Part shown: positions 25,259 to 34,785 of the stretch, piece by piece
How the letters are laid out: the number at the start of each line of letters is the position of its first letter
How positions within the stretch are numbered: the stretch's first letter is position 1
DNA from: Clostridiaceae bacterium BRH_c20a
GTDB taxonomy: Bacteria > Bacillota > Peptococcia > Peptococcales > BICA1-8
NCBI GenBank assembly: GCA_000961765.1
Contig: LADT01000088.1
Span: 1-64,000 of the forward strand
DNA length: 64,000 bases
Direction: 5' to 3'
Notes under the pieces: generated by a model
The model's database searches: none
What the model was told of the DNA's origin: nothing
Seen by the model: the letters and a program-made list of their open reading frames with translations, nothing else
Position numbers and translations under genes: made by a program

Positions 25259-25990
25259 TTACCTCCAAGGGTCACTTAGCCTATAGTACATTTCCACTGG
25301 GTCCTGAGCTCGAAGAATAGCGGTACCTACTAACACCCCATGAGCGCCTGCCTCTATTGCACGCAGCACATCCATAGGGGAAGCAATAGAACTTTCGCTC
25401 AGCACTAAAACACCTGGACGCACTAAACCGGCTAGCTTTTCAGTGGTATTTACGTTTCCGTCATCCATTTCCCATTCAACTATGTTACGGTTGTTAATGC
25501 CTAAGAATGTTAATTTTAACTCATTAACAGTAATAACTTCCGCTTCGTTATGGGTTTCCACCAAAGGTTCCAAACCCAGCACCAACGCCTCTTCAGTAAG
25601 TTTAAACAGTTGTTCTTTTTCTAGTATAGACGCAATCAACAATACACCACTAGCTCCTATATCCACACTCTCAAGTAATTGTTCCCGAGTGGTGATAAAA
25701 TCCTTACGCAATATTGGAATCGAGGCAGCCTGTGCGATTTGGGACAACAATTCCGGTGAGCCTCCAAAATGTTCTGATTCCGTCACAACCGAAATGACAG
25801 GGGCACCTGCTTTTGCCAAACTCCTCGCTATTGCAACGGGATCTCTCCCCATAAGCAGGTCACCTTCCCCCGGAGACTTGCTCTTGATGTCGGGGATGAC
25901 GGGGACCTTGCCGGAACGGTGTTGATTCCACAGTGCTGTAGTACATTTGGTGCAGGATGTTAGTAGATTACCCGTTTTTACCTGTTTCAT
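25259..25990 (-). CDS. trpC: Indole-3-glycerol-phosphate synthase
   Basis: 243 residues. VPVIPDIKSKSPGEGDLL carries the first catalytic lysine, ILRKDFI the second, and LGINNRNIVEWEMD and VLSESSIASPMDV the substrate-binding loops; GVLVGTAILRA ends the barrel. The N-terminal arm before the first beta strand is short (about 30 residues instead of 45-50) and contains an unusual C-x-x-C, CTKC. Otherwise the enzyme looks complete. It is packed between trpD and trpF with one base on each side. Confidence 0.88.
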   Translation of the reverse strand: MKQVKTGNLLTSCTKCTTALWNQHRSGKVPVIPDIKSKSPGEGDLLMGRDPVAIARSLAKAGAPVISVVTESEHFGGSPELLSQIAQAASIPILRKDFITTREQLLESVDIGASGVLLIASILEKEQLFKLTEEALVLGLEPLVETHNEAEVITVNELKLTFLGINNRNIVEWEMDDGNVNTTEKLAGLVRPGVLVLSESSIASPMDVLRAIEAGAHGVLVGTAILRAQDPVEMYYRLSDPWR

Positions 25991-25991
25991 A

Positions 25992-27023
25992 TTAAATCAC
26001 CAATCTGTAGTCATTTGAAGCAGTAATGAGCAGATTGAGTTTATTATGTGCTTCTCCACTATCAATAATTTCACCTGCCAGTTTTATCCCTTCTGAAAAA
26101 GAATTTGCTTTTTCGCCTATCATCAAGGCACCGGCGGCATTAAGGATCACAGCTTGACGGCGGGGGCCTTTGTCCTTGCCTGTGAAAACATCCTTGATCA
26201 TGGTGGCATTTTCTTCAGGAGTTCCTGTTGAGATTTCAGCAAGGGTACAACGGGACAAACCAAAATCCTCAGGAGCAATTTCATAGCTGGTTAGGGCTCC
26301 ATTACTCAGTTCAATAATTTTGGTTTTGCCCAAGAGGGATATTTCATCCAAGCCGTCTTGACCATGGACAAATAAAGCCCTCTTATAGCCTAAAGACGCA
26401 GCAACTTGGGAAACTGTATCCAATAGCTCCGGCTTATAAACCCCTAGAACGTGCTTAGTAGCATTAGAAGGGTTAATTAGTGGTCCAATAATAGTATAAA
26501 AGATGGTCTTGATACCCAAATCTTTCTCTGGTGGAAGTACCTTACCCATTACCGGATGGAACAAAGGTGCATAAAGAAATGCAATGCCTATATCTTCAAT
26601 AAGTTTCTCGACACCTTTGGGACTTTGATTAATTTCTACACCCAAGGCTTCCAAAACATCAGCGCTGCCGGAAAGGCTGGATATGGACCGGCTTCCGTGT
26701 TTAGCCACTGGAATACCGGCAGCAGCTGCAACAAAGGCTACTGCAGTAGAGATATTAAAGGTGCTCAGTCCTCCACCGGTACCACAGGTATCCATGAGTT
26801 CGCCAGTTACCTGAGGGAAGATTTTAATACAATTATCACGCATAGCTTGAGCAATAGCCGAAATTTCTGTCAATGTTGGACCTTTCATTAAAAGGGCTAC
26901 CTGAAAACCTGCAATCTGAACATCACTTAGCTGGTCATTTTTAATTGCAACAATCAAGCTATAAGCCTCTTTTGCAGTTAAGTCTTCTTTTGCAGTCAGT
27001 TTTTGTAAAACATTTTTAATCAT
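25992..27023 (-). CDS. trpD: Anthranilate phosphoribosyltransferase
   Basis: 343 residues. The PRPP site is DTCGTGGGLSTFNISTAVAF (~residues 79-98), followed by AKHGSRSISSLSGSADVLEA, a slightly altered version of the usual HGNRSVSSKSGSADVLEA. The second GT-fold domain follows with the conserved HG(Q)DGLDEISL. It adds phosphoribose to anthranilate. No anthranilate synthase (trpE/G) gene lies in the window, so anthranilate must come from elsewhere in the genome or from outside. Confidence 0.93.
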   Translation of the reverse strand: MIKNVLQKLTAKEDLTAKEAYSLIVAIKNDQLSDVQIAGFQVALLMKGPTLTEISAIAQAMRDNCIKIFPQVTGELMDTCGTGGGLSTFNISTAVAFVAAAAGIPVAKHGSRSISSLSGSADVLEALGVEINQSPKGVEKLIEDIGIAFLYAPLFHPVMGKVLPPEKDLGIKTIFYTIIGPLINPSNATKHVLGVYKPELLDTVSQVAASLGYKRALFVHGQDGLDEISLLGKTKIIELSNGALTSYEIAPEDFGLSRCTLAEISTGTPEENATMIKDVFTGKDKGPRRQAVILNAAGALMIGEKANSFSEGIKLAGEIIDSGEAHNKLNLLITASNDYRLVI

Positions 27024-27081
27024 CTGAAATCTCTCCTTTTATATTGGTATTTTTAACTCTCGTCCCAAACTTAATTTGTAC

Positions 27082-27852
27082 TTATTTAATTGCATTCTTC
27101 ATCATACGCACATATTCCACAACATGGGGTACACAGTCCATACCGTATTGCTCCACAATTTTTACAATTGCGCTTCCCACTATCACGCCGTCAGAAAACT
27201 GAACCATTTTTGCTGCTTGTTCAGGTGTAGAGATACCAAAACCAATTGCGCACGGAATGTCCTTAACCTCTTTCACAAGTTTTATCATTTCCTTCACATC
27301 GGTATTAATTTCTTGCCGCACACCGGTCACTCCCAAGGATGATACACAGTAAATAAATCCCTGAGCATCCCTGGCAATCATACTGATGCGATTATTGGAT
27401 GTTGGAGCAATCATTGAGATTAATTTAACTCCATATTTTAAGCAGCAAGGCATAAGTTCGTCCTTTTCTTCATATGGCAAGTCAGGGACAATTATCCCAT
27501 CAATTCCAATTTCTTGACAATTTTTCATAAATCTATCAGTGCCATAAGTAAAGATTGGATTCACATAAGTCATAAAAGCCATAGGGACATTGCATGACTT
27601 TCGGATGCGTCCCATCATGCTAAATATTTTATCTGTCGTTACTCCACCCGAAAGAGCACGATTATCCGCCTCCTGAATCACCTGCCCTTCTGCAACCGGA
27701 TCAGAAAACGGGATGCCTACCTCGATTAAGTCTGCACCAGCATCTGCCATCGCAAGCACCAATTGCTCAGTTATTTCTATCGAAGGATCACCCGCAGTGA
27801 TAAATGGAATAAAGGCTTTGCCGTTGGTAAACACCTGCTCTAACTTATTCAT
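27082..27852 (-). CDS. trpA: Tryptophan synthase alpha chain
   Basis: 256 residues. The two catalytic acids are recognisable in [16 protein letters not shown] (Glu ~41, Asp ~52). The phosphate-binding [10 protein letters not shown] and [14 protein letters not shown] close the TIM barrel. It cleaves indole-glycerol phosphate and channels indole to TrpB. Its start overlaps the last codons of trpB by eight bases. A 58-base gap separates it from trpD. Confidence 0.94.
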   Translation of the reverse strand: MNKLEQVFTNGKAFIPFITAGDPSIEITEQLVLAMADAGADLIEVGIPFSDPVAEGQVIQEADNRALSGGVTTDKIFSMMGRIRKSCNVPMAFMTYVNPIFTYGTDRFMKNCQEIGIDGIIVPDLPYEEKDELMPCCLKYGVKLISMIAPTSNNRISMIARDAQGFIYCVSSLGVTGVRQEINTDVKEMIKLVKEVKDIPCAIGFGISTPEQAAKMVQFSDGVIVGSAIVKIVEQYGMDCVPHVVEYVRMMKNAIK

Positions 27853-29029
27853 AGATTTGTACCCCCCTGTGGCGTGCTATGGCAGCAACATCTTTATCGC
27901 CTCTACCGGAAAGACAGATTACTATTGTTTGATCTTGGCTCATTTTGGGCGCAATTTTTTTTGCATATGCGACTGCGTGGGCGCTCTCGATTGCAGGAAT
28001 AATTCCCTCGGTATGTGAGAGGTATTCGAAGGCCTCCACAGCTTCATCATCGGTAACCGGTACATATTCTGCTCTTCCCATATCATGAAGGTTAGCATGC
28101 TCAGGCCCTACTCCCGGATAGTCAAGTCCCGCTGAAATGGAATAGACCGGGGCAATCTGACCGTACTGGTCTTGACAGAAGTAGGACTTCATACCATGAA
28201 AAATGCCTACCGTTCCAGTGGCCATTGTTGCTGCAGTTTTTGCTGTATCAACACCATAACCAGCCGCCTCGCAGCCAATGAGGCGGACCTTTGTATCTTC
28301 GATAAAATCATAAAATAACCCCATTGCATTACTACCTCCTCCAACGCAAGCAAGTAGAACATCGGGAAGTCTGCCTTCTTTTTCCAACATCTGCTGTTTG
28401 ACTTCACGTCCAATTATACTTTGAAAATCACGGACAATACTTGGGAAAGGGTGTGGACCCATTACAGACCCAAGAACATAGTGGGTATCTTTGACACGCT
28501 GTGTCCATTCACGCATAGTTTCGTTTACTGCATCTTTCAGTGTTTGAGTGCCACTGGTCACCGTATGCACCTTTGCGCCTAGCAGCTCCATGCGAAAAAC
28601 ATTGAGTCTCTGACGGTCGGTGTCCTCCTTGCCCATGTATATCTCACATTTCATTCCCATAAGTGCAGCGGCAGTTGCTGTGGCAACACCATGCTGTCCT
28701 GCGCCAGTCTCTGCTATTACCCGGTTTTTACCCATCCGTTTGGCGAGAAGCACCTGCCCCAGCACGTTGTTGATTTTATGGGATCCTGTATGATTGAGGT
28801 CCTCACGTTTAAGATAAATCTTAGCTCCGCTTAGGTCTTTCGTCATCTTTTGAGCAAAATAGAGTAACGATGGTCGCCCAGCATAATTATTTAGCAAGTC
28901 GTCTAGTTCCGCAATAAATTCCGGATCATTCTTAAAGCGATCATACGCCTCTTCAAGTTCAATAACAGCATTCATCAGCGTCTCGGGAATATATTGCCCA
29001 CCGTGGATTCCAAACCTTCCTTTCGCCAT
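27845..29029 (-). CDS. trpB: Tryptophan synthase beta chain
   Basis: About 394 residues. The PLP lysine is in [14 protein letters not shown] (~residue 87), and GGGSNAMG near 230 binds the cofactor phosphate. The final [11 protein letters not shown] is typical of TrpB1. Although the frame is open to 29143, that part is the T-box leader; the ATG at 29029 has AGGAGG six bases upstream. It is the first gene of a trpB-A-D-C-F order, which is unusual compared with trpEGDCFBA. Confidence 0.95.
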   Translation of the reverse strand: MAKGRFGIHGGQYIPETLMNAVIELEEAYDRFKNDPEFIAELDDLLNNYAGRPSLLYFAQKMTKDLSGAKIYLKREDLNHTGSHKINNVLGQVLLAKRMGKNRVIAETGAGQHGVATATAAALMGMKCEIYMGKEDTDRQRLNVFRMELLGAKVHTVTSGTQTLKDAVNETMREWTQRVKDTHYVLGSVMGPHPFPSIVRDFQSIIGREVKQQMLEKEGRLPDVLLACVGGGSNAMGLFYDFIEDTKVRLIGCEAAGYGVDTAKTAATMATGTVGIFHGMKSYFCQDQYGQIAPVYSISAGLDYPGVGPEHANLHDMGRAEYVPVTDDEAVEAFEYLSHTEGIIPAIESAHAVAYAKKIAPKMSQDQTIVICLSGRGDKDVAAIARHRGVQIYE

Positions 29030-29065
29030 GTTCATCCTCCTTTTTAATAATATTGAGCAAATAAA

Positions 29066-29101
29066 AAAGCCTTCATCCCTAAAAATAGGGACAAAAGCTT
29101 T
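29066..29101 (-). terminator. T-box attenuator
   Basis: 16-base arms (29066-29081 and 29086-29101) pair completely with three G-T pairs around a loop of four, followed by a U-run (complement of AAAAAA near 29063). It overlaps the antiterminator half, as expected for a class I T-box. Confidence 0.85.
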
Positions 29102-29315
29102 AAACTTCTGCGGTACCACCCAAATTGACGATAAATCGCCCACTCGTTTTGTATACTATCATATACATCCCACTGATAACGGACAGGATCCCCGTAAGCG
29201 CCTACTTTCTCTCAATTTCGGGCTTCCCTCACAAGTCCATTCAGAATCATCTTTGTAACCGCATTCTCACCAGCTAGCGGCTCTCTGAGTACAACTAATC
29301 ATTCTTACTCCTCTT
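29066..29315 (-). promoter_or_regulatory. Tryptophan-specific T-box leader
   Basis: The minus strand contains the antiterminator signature TGGGTGGTACCGCAG (complement of 29108-29122). It also shows a stem I beginning AGAGAGCCGCTAGCTGGTGA, and a specifier loop reading GAA TGG ACT with UGG at 29239-29237, matching tRNA-Trp. The terminator helix follows at 29066-29101. Uncharged tRNA-Trp should stabilise the antiterminator and turn on trpBADCF-lysE. Confidence 0.93.
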
Positions 29316-29342
29316 GATCATAGGTTTATGATATTAAATAAA

Positions 29343-29371
29343 ATGTTATCACTAGAAGTTAACTTTGTCAA
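29343..29371 (-). promoter_or_regulatory. Promoter of the trp operon
   Basis: Minus-strand TTGACA (29371-29366), 17-base spacer, TAACAT (29348-29343): a near-consensus sigma-A promoter just upstream of the T-box leader. Confidence 0.75.
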
Positions 29372-29518
29372 CTACAATTAAATAAAAGACGAACCATATT
29401 TATTTAATCTTCAATTGTCTAGGCTTCAAATATAAGGTTATCTTAGGGAAAGGAATATTAAAAAGTGGCATAGACTTAGCTTTTTCCCGGTTTTACAGTT
29501 TATTACTTTCTTGATATT

Positions 29519-31507
29519 TTATAATCTCCCTTTTATGATTTCCTCAAGTATTGAAGGGTCGGCAAGGGTACTTGTATCTCCAATATTATCCAGCTCTCCA
29601 GCCGCTATTTTCCTTAATATTCTTCTCATAATTTTACCACTTCTAGTCTTAGGCATTCCTGATACAAACTGTAATTTATCCGGTGTGGCAATTGGACCAA
29701 TTTCATGTCTTACATGGAAAACGAGTGCTCTTTTAAGATTATCTGTTGGCCCATGATTATTTTTGAGAGTAACATACACATACAACCCTTCACCTTTTAC
29801 ATCATGGGGGAACCCAACAACTGCAGCTTCTGCAACAGCGTCATGTTTGACTAGCGCGGATTCGATTTCCGCTGTTCCAAGTCTGTGTCCTGAAACTTTA
29901 ACAACGTCGTCAATTCTTCCGGTTATCCAGAAATCACCTTCATTGTCGATCATTGCGCCATCGCCGGTAAAATATTTTCCAGGAAACCTGGTGAAATATG
30001 TCTCCCTTACTCTTTCATTCTCTGGGTCTCCATAAGTTCCTCTTAGCATTCCCGGCCAGGGTTTTTCAATGACAAGATAGCCACTTTCATTAACTTCCGC
30101 CGGTGTTCCATCCTCTTTTAATACCGAAGCCACCACACCCGGGAAGGGTTTGCAGGCAGAGCCTGGTTTTAACCGCATGGCACCCGGTAATGGGGTAATC
30201 ATGATTCCACCTGTCTCCGTCTGCCACCAAGTATCTACGATCGGAAGCTTTGAACCACCGGCATGGGTGTGGAACCACATCCATGCTTCAGGATTGATTG
30301 GTTCACCTACAGAACCTAAAAGCCTTAAAGAAGACAGATTATAATTCTGAACCCATTTTTCACCCTCCTTTATCAAGGATCGAATTGCTGTAGGTGCTGT
30401 ATACAGTATGTTTGCTCCATGTTTTTCAATAATATGCCAAAACTTTCCGGGATTTGGATATGTCGGAATACCCTCAAACATAAGACTAGTCGCACCATTG
30501 CTAAGAGGACCGTATACAACATAGCTATGCCCAGTAATCCACCCGATATCGGCAGTGCAGAAATGGATATCTTTCTCTCTGTAGTCAAAAATCCATTTAT
30601 ATGTCAAATGTGCATAGACTAAAAAACCACCTGTTGTGTGCAGGACACCTTTCGGCTTTCCGGTGGATCCCGATGTATAAAGGATAAAAAGCGGATCCTC
30701 GGCATCCATCCATTCGGGTTCACAATAGTTTTCAATGGCCGTATCATTAATTTCGTCGCTCCACCATGTGTCTTTTCCGGATTTTATGTTGATATTCAAG
30801 GCGGCATCCGGTCTAGTCTTTACCACAATCACTTTTCGTATACTTGGGCATGAATAGATGGCCTCATCGGCATTCGCCTTAAGATGTATCGTTTTTTCTC
30901 CCCTTATTGTGCAATCGGCGGTAATCAGGAGCTTAGCTTCCGAGTCCTGGATTCTATCCTTTAATGCATTGGCGCTGAACCCCGCGAATACCACACTATG
31001 AACCGCTCCAATTCTTGCACATGCCAGCATGGAAATAGTCAATTCAGGAATCATGGGGAGATAAATTGTAACCATGTCTCCTTTTTTAATCCCATATTTT
31101 TTCAAAACATTAGCAAACCTATTTACCATGTAGTATAACTGCTGGTATGTATAGGTTTTGCTGGTGATTTCCGAGTCCGACTCGCATAATAATGCTGCCT
31201 TGTTTCTGCGTGGAGAGACAATATGCCTGTCAAGACAATTGTAAGATACGTTAAGCTTTCCGCCAATAAACCATTTTACAAAAGGTTTATTAAAGTCATA
31301 CTCAAGCACTTGATCCCATTTTTTAAACCAGGAGATATCACTTTCTGCAACGCCGGCCCAAAACTCCTCAGGATCTTCAACAGATTTCTTGTAAATGCTG
31401 TTGTATTCTTCGATACTTCGAATATGGGCTTTTTCACTAAATTCTTTAGATGGTTCGAATATTCTGTTTTCCTTAATCGTGGATTTAATGTTTACTTTTC
31501 CGGACAT
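29519..31507 (-). CDS. acs: Acetyl-CoA synthetase (AMP-forming)
   Basis: About 662 residues. The adenylate-forming signature is YTSGSTGKPKGVLHT (~residue 265), with GRIDDVVKVSGHRLGTAEIE (~520) at the hinge and KTRSGKIMRR carrying the lysine that is acetylated and catalyses adenylation near the C-terminus. VVFAGFSANALKDR matches acetate-specific members. It activates acetate to acetyl-CoA with ATP to AMP. I start at ATG 31507 (MSGKVNIKS); the 19 upstream codons to 31564 are not family-like. It is monocistronic and divergent from the MFS gene. In an acetogen or syntroph it could serve acetate assimilation. Confidence 0.95.
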   Translation of the reverse strand: MSGKVNIKSTIKENRIFEPSKEFSEKAHIRSIEEYNSIYKKSVEDPEEFWAGVAESDISWFKKWDQVLEYDFNKPFVKWFIGGKLNVSYNCLDRHIVSPRRNKAALLCESDSEITSKTYTYQQLYYMVNRFANVLKKYGIKKGDMVTIYLPMIPELTISMLACARIGAVHSVVFAGFSANALKDRIQDSEAKLLITADCTIRGEKTIHLKANADEAIYSCPSIRKVIVVKTRPDAALNINIKSGKDTWWSDEINDTAIENYCEPEWMDAEDPLFILYTSGSTGKPKGVLHTTGGFLVYAHLTYKWIFDYREKDIHFCTADIGWITGHSYVVYGPLSNGATSLMFEGIPTYPNPGKFWHIIEKHGANILYTAPTAIRSLIKEGEKWVQNYNLSSLRLLGSVGEPINPEAWMWFHTHAGGSKLPIVDTWWQTETGGIMITPLPGAMRLKPGSACKPFPGVVASVLKEDGTPAEVNESGYLVIEKPWPGMLRGTYGDPENERVRETYFTRFPGKYFTGDGAMIDNEGDFWITGRIDDVVKVSGHRLGTAEIESALVKHDAVAEAAVVGFPHDVKGEGLYVYVTLKNNHGPTDNLKRALVFHVRHEIGPIATPDKLQFVSGMPKTRSGKIMRRILRKIAAGELDNIGDTSTLADPSILEEIIKGRL

Positions 31508-31780
31508 TCTCCAACCCCCTATGATAATAGTACCGTAATAGAAACTGTTTCCCACATATAGCATTATGAATATTCTGTAAGATTGTGAATATTACAAATA
31601 TTATTTAAATATTCGCCTTTAGTATATATATTACCTGCAAGGAAAATTACAAATTTTATCGAAAAAACAAGACAACAGGTTTAGCTAGAATAAACTATAT
31701 GCTTAATTCCTTTTTCCTTTACTCTTTTTAATGTTATAATTTACTATATACTAAGATTTTTTTAAAAAAGGTGATTACTT
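31508..31780. other. Divergent promoter region between acs and the MFS gene
   Basis: AT-rich. At 31563-31613 there is a cluster of AATATT words in both orientations (GAATATTC, TGAATATTAC, AAATATT, AAATATTC) that could be regulator sites. A -10-like TATAAT sits at 31735-31740 before the plus-strand gene. Confidence 0.35.
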
Positions 31781-32968
31781 TTGGAAGCCATAACTGAAAC
31801 ACGATCAACAGGTGATTCTACAAAACTTATCGCAGTTTCCCTGGGCCATTTTATTAATGACTTTTATATGGAAATGCTCCCTCCTATTTTATTTTTATTT
31901 ACAGCCTCTCTTTCCTTAACTCTTACCCAGCAAGGTCTTATTGCTACCGTAATTACAAGCAGCGGCTCTTTTCTACAGCCTCTTATTGGTTTTTTCGTAG
32001 ATAAAAAAGGAAAGTCGTGGCTCCTTATTGTTTCAGTAATCTGGATAGCTTTCTGGATTAGTATCTCAGGGTTAATAAATAACTACTTTTTACTTTTGTT
32101 TATTGTAGGTCTGGGTTCAGTTGCCTCAGCCTTATATCATCCTTTAGGTTCTGCTTCTGCCGCTAAACTAGATAATAATTCCCGGGGCAAAAATTTGGCT
32201 ATTTTTATGGCTATAGGTGGTTTTGCTGGGTCACTCCCCCCCATTATTGTACTACCACTAGTACTAAAATACGGGTTAAATACGCTTGTGCTTTTTATAT
32301 TTCCCGGATTAATTATTGCTGGTTTAATGTATGCACTTAAATTACAACATTTAGAATTTGATAATAATATTCCTGAAAAAACCGCACAAGAAAATCCAAC
32401 CCTCAGTATATTTAACTATAAATGGGTAGCTGTTTTAGTTTTCTTTGCAACTAATAAAGTGTTAGTCCGTAGATCACTTATAACTTTTGGTGCTCAAATT
32501 TTGCTGCTTAAAAGTGTAGATTTAAAAACCGCCGGAATTTTATTGTCACTATATATGTTTTTAAATTCTGCCGGAACTATTTTAGGTGGATATTTCAATG
32601 ATCGTGTCGGAAGTAAAAAAGTAATGATAATCTTCAATCTATTAACTACCCTCAGCATACTAATGATTAACTTCAGTTCAAATCTGATAATTATTGTTAC
32701 AGCATTTATCATAGCAGGACTTAGCCTAAGCGGTCCTAATACATCAAATATCCTTTTAGCCCAAAGCTTTCTTCCCCGTAATGTCACTATGGCAACAGGG
32801 TTAATTATGGGCTTTGCCGGCGGCATCGGTGGCATGGGCATTTTTGTATTTGGCATGCTATCAGATATATTTGGCTTACTATTGGCCTGCAAGCTTTTAT
32901 TAATTCCACTTGTTACGGTTAATATTTTGTCAATTCTTCTACCTGCTGCTGGGGAAGTCCCGAATTAA
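31781..32968 (+). CDS. MFS transporter, fosmidomycin-resistance (Fsr) type
   Basis: 395 residues with twelve predicted helices; the only convincing plus-strand gene of the window. LGHFINDFYMEMLPPILFLF near the N-terminus resembles the Fsr signature, and GYFNDRVGSKKVMIIF is the second-half MFS loop. ASALYHPLGSASAAKL parallels the conserved loop of Fsr homologues. Members export drugs or metabolites by proton antiport; the substrate is unknown. The start is TTG at 31781, with AAAAAGGTG seven bases upstream. Its neighbour acs is transcribed divergently. Confidence 0.8.
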   Translation: MEAITETRSTGDSTKLIAVSLGHFINDFYMEMLPPILFLFTASLSLTLTQQGLIATVITSSGSFLQPLIGFFVDKKGKSWLLIVSVIWIAFWISISGLINNYFLLLFIVGLGSVASALYHPLGSASAAKLDNNSRGKNLAIFMAIGGFAGSLPPIIVLPLVLKYGLNTLVLFIFPGLIIAGLMYALKLQHLEFDNNIPEKTAQENPTLSIFNYKWVAVLVFFATNKVLVRRSLITFGAQILLLKSVDLKTAGILLSLYMFLNSAGTILGGYFNDRVGSKKVMIIFNLLTTLSILMINFSSNLIIIVTAFIIAGLSLSGPNTSNILLAQSFLPRNVTMATGLIMGFAGGIGGMGIFVFGMLSDIFGLLLACKLLLIPLVTVNILSILLPAAGEVPN

Positions 32969-32992
32969 TATCACCCCAACCAAAGTCCTATA

Positions 32993-34468
32993 TCAGGTAC
33001 CGCAAAAGGTTCGGTAAGGAAGGGTTGATTGCTTAGGCAGTGTGGAGTAATCAGCCTGTTCGGAGGAATGGGCGTAGGGCTTAGAAAGAACATCAAGAAG
33101 CCGCTCCATCACGCTGTAGTCTCCTTGTTTCACTGCCGCTTCAAGTGCGGCTTCTACCCGGTGGTTACGAGGGATTAGCGCAGGATTGGAATTCTGCATT
33201 AACTGATGGGAGGAGGCTTTCTGTTCCTGCTGCCTGCCGAGTCTCGCCTGCCACAGCTCATGCCACTGAGCAAATTCGATGGAATCAAACAGGGGAGTAT
33301 TCTCTCCCGTATCAAAAGTTAATGCGCGGAAGGTATTGGTATAGTCCGCACTATACTTCTCCATCATACTGAGGAGGCCTTCAATAAGGGCTTCATCCTC
33401 TATCTCTTCGTTAAAAATCCCTAGTTTGGCCCTCATTCCCTCGAGCCAATTACTGTGATTCAACTCAGTAAAATTTGAAATCACGTCCTGAGCAAGTTTA
33501 ACAGCCTGTTCAACATTCTCGTGTAACAGCGGCAATAAGGTTTCAGCAAATCGCGCGAGATTCCACCCAGCAATATGCGGCTGATTGGCATAGGCATAGC
33601 GTCCATGAATGTCAATGGAACTAAATACCGTTGCCGGGTCATAGGCATCCATGAATGCGCACGGACCATAATCAATGGTTTCTCCACTAAGGGTCATGTT
33701 GTCGGTGTTCATCACCCCGTGAATAAAGCCAACCAGTTGCCATTTGGCAATCAGCATGGCCTGAACCTTAACTACTTCCTGAAGTAGGAAAAGATAGTGG
33801 TTCTCAATAGCTTCAACGTCTGGAAAATGTCGATGCAAGGCATAATCAGCAAGGACTCGGAGATCCTCAAGAGTTCCCCATTTTGACACGTATTCAAAGG
33901 TGCCGACTCTCAGATGACTGGCAGCCACGCGGGTCAGAACTGCTCCAGGCTGGTCGGTTTCTCGGATTACTGACTCACCGGTTGTCACCACCGCTAGGCT
34001 GCGAGTAGTAGCAATACCAAGTCCGTGCATTGCTTCGCTGATGATGTATTCTCGGAGCATGGGTCCCAGTGCCGCTCGGCCATCGCCCCCTCGGGAGTAT
34101 GGTGTTCTGCCTGAACCCTTGAGTTGAATATCAAACCTCTCACCCTGGGGAGTGATTTGCTCACCAAGCAGCATAGCCCGTCCGTCTCCTAACATCGTAA
34201 AATGCCCGAATTGATGCCCCGCATAAGCTTGAGCAAGGGGCAAAGCACCTTCAGGAATCCGGTTGCCTGCAAGCACCGCTACACCATCTTTACTTTGCAG
34301 CGCCTGGACGTTCAACCCCAGAGATGTTGCCAACGGATAATTTAAAATGATCAACTTCGGTGATCGTACAGGAATTGGGTTAAGTCTGGAAAAAAATTTT
34401 TCCGGCAGCCGGGCATAACTGTTGTCTAAGTTCCATCCAGTTTCTATTATTACTTTTTCCTTTGCCAT
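32993..34468 (-). CDS. selO: Protein adenylyltransferase SelO (YdiU/UPF0061)
   Basis: About 491 residues from ATG 34468, with AGGAGA upstream. Pseudokinase-family motifs are [40 protein letters not shown] and [20 protein letters not shown], the inverted ATP site and catalytic D-x-x-N region. The protein ends FCGT, keeping the C-terminal cysteine that replaces selenocysteine in bacterial members. SelO transfers AMP from ATP to Ser/Thr/Tyr of redox proteins. It stands alone: the converging MFS gene ends 24 bases away. Confidence 0.92.
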   Translation of the reverse strand: MAKEKVIIETGWNLDNSYARLPEKFFSRLNPIPVRSPKLIILNYPLATSLGLNVQALQSKDGVAVLAGNRIPEGALPLAQAYAGHQFGHFTMLGDGRAMLLGEQITPQGERFDIQLKGSGRTPYSRGGDGRAALGPMLREYIISEAMHGLGIATTRSLAVVTTGESVIRETDQPGAVLTRVAASHLRVGTFEYVSKWGTLEDLRVLADYALHRHFPDVEAIENHYLFLLQEVVKVQAMLIAKWQLVGFIHGVMNTDNMTLSGETIDYGPCAFMDAYDPATVFSSIDIHGRYAYANQPHIAGWNLARFAETLLPLLHENVEQAVKLAQDVISNFTELNHSNWLEGMRAKLGIFNEEIEDEALIEGLLSMMEKYSADYTNTFRALTFDTGENTPLFDSIEFAQWHELWQARLGRQQEQKASSHQLMQNSNPALIPRNHRVEAALEAAVKQGDYSVMERLLDVLSKPYAHSSEQADYSTLPKQSTLPYRTFCGT

Positions 34469-34785
34469 CGTATCTCCTTTTCTTCCTTGATCAACATAGG
34501 CCATATGCTATTTAAGTTTCTACTTTTGCCAATTTTTTATACCCTTTCCACACTTTTTATTAGGAGTCCTTTATTTTATATATCAATATTTTTACGCAAA
34601 AAAAATAAAACCTGTATGGTTTTCTGCAAATCTATCTATAACATTATCTAATGTCATTATACATATATTTTGAATAGTGCCGACTAAAGGTTTATAAGCA
34701 GCAGTAGATACTTGAATATAGGAATTCCAAAATTGAATATCTAATAAGAACTAAATGTTTCAAGCATCTTCCTGCCGCATCATAA
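34469..34785. other. 317 bases, no gene seen
   Basis: AT-rich gap between selO and the end of the acs operon. It contains a weak AAACC/GGTTT hairpin near 34611-34624 after an A-run, but no convincing terminator or open frame. Confidence 0.4.

Noticed and set aside
25443-25925. Plus-strand open frame of 160 codons
   Set aside because: Opposite trpC, whose active-site motifs are intact; rich in Ser/Thr/Pro as usual for antisense shadows.
29029-29143. In-frame N-terminal extension of TrpB
   Set aside because: The open frame runs through the T-box antiterminator and terminator; the family N-terminus and a proper Shine-Dalgarno fit the ATG at 29029.
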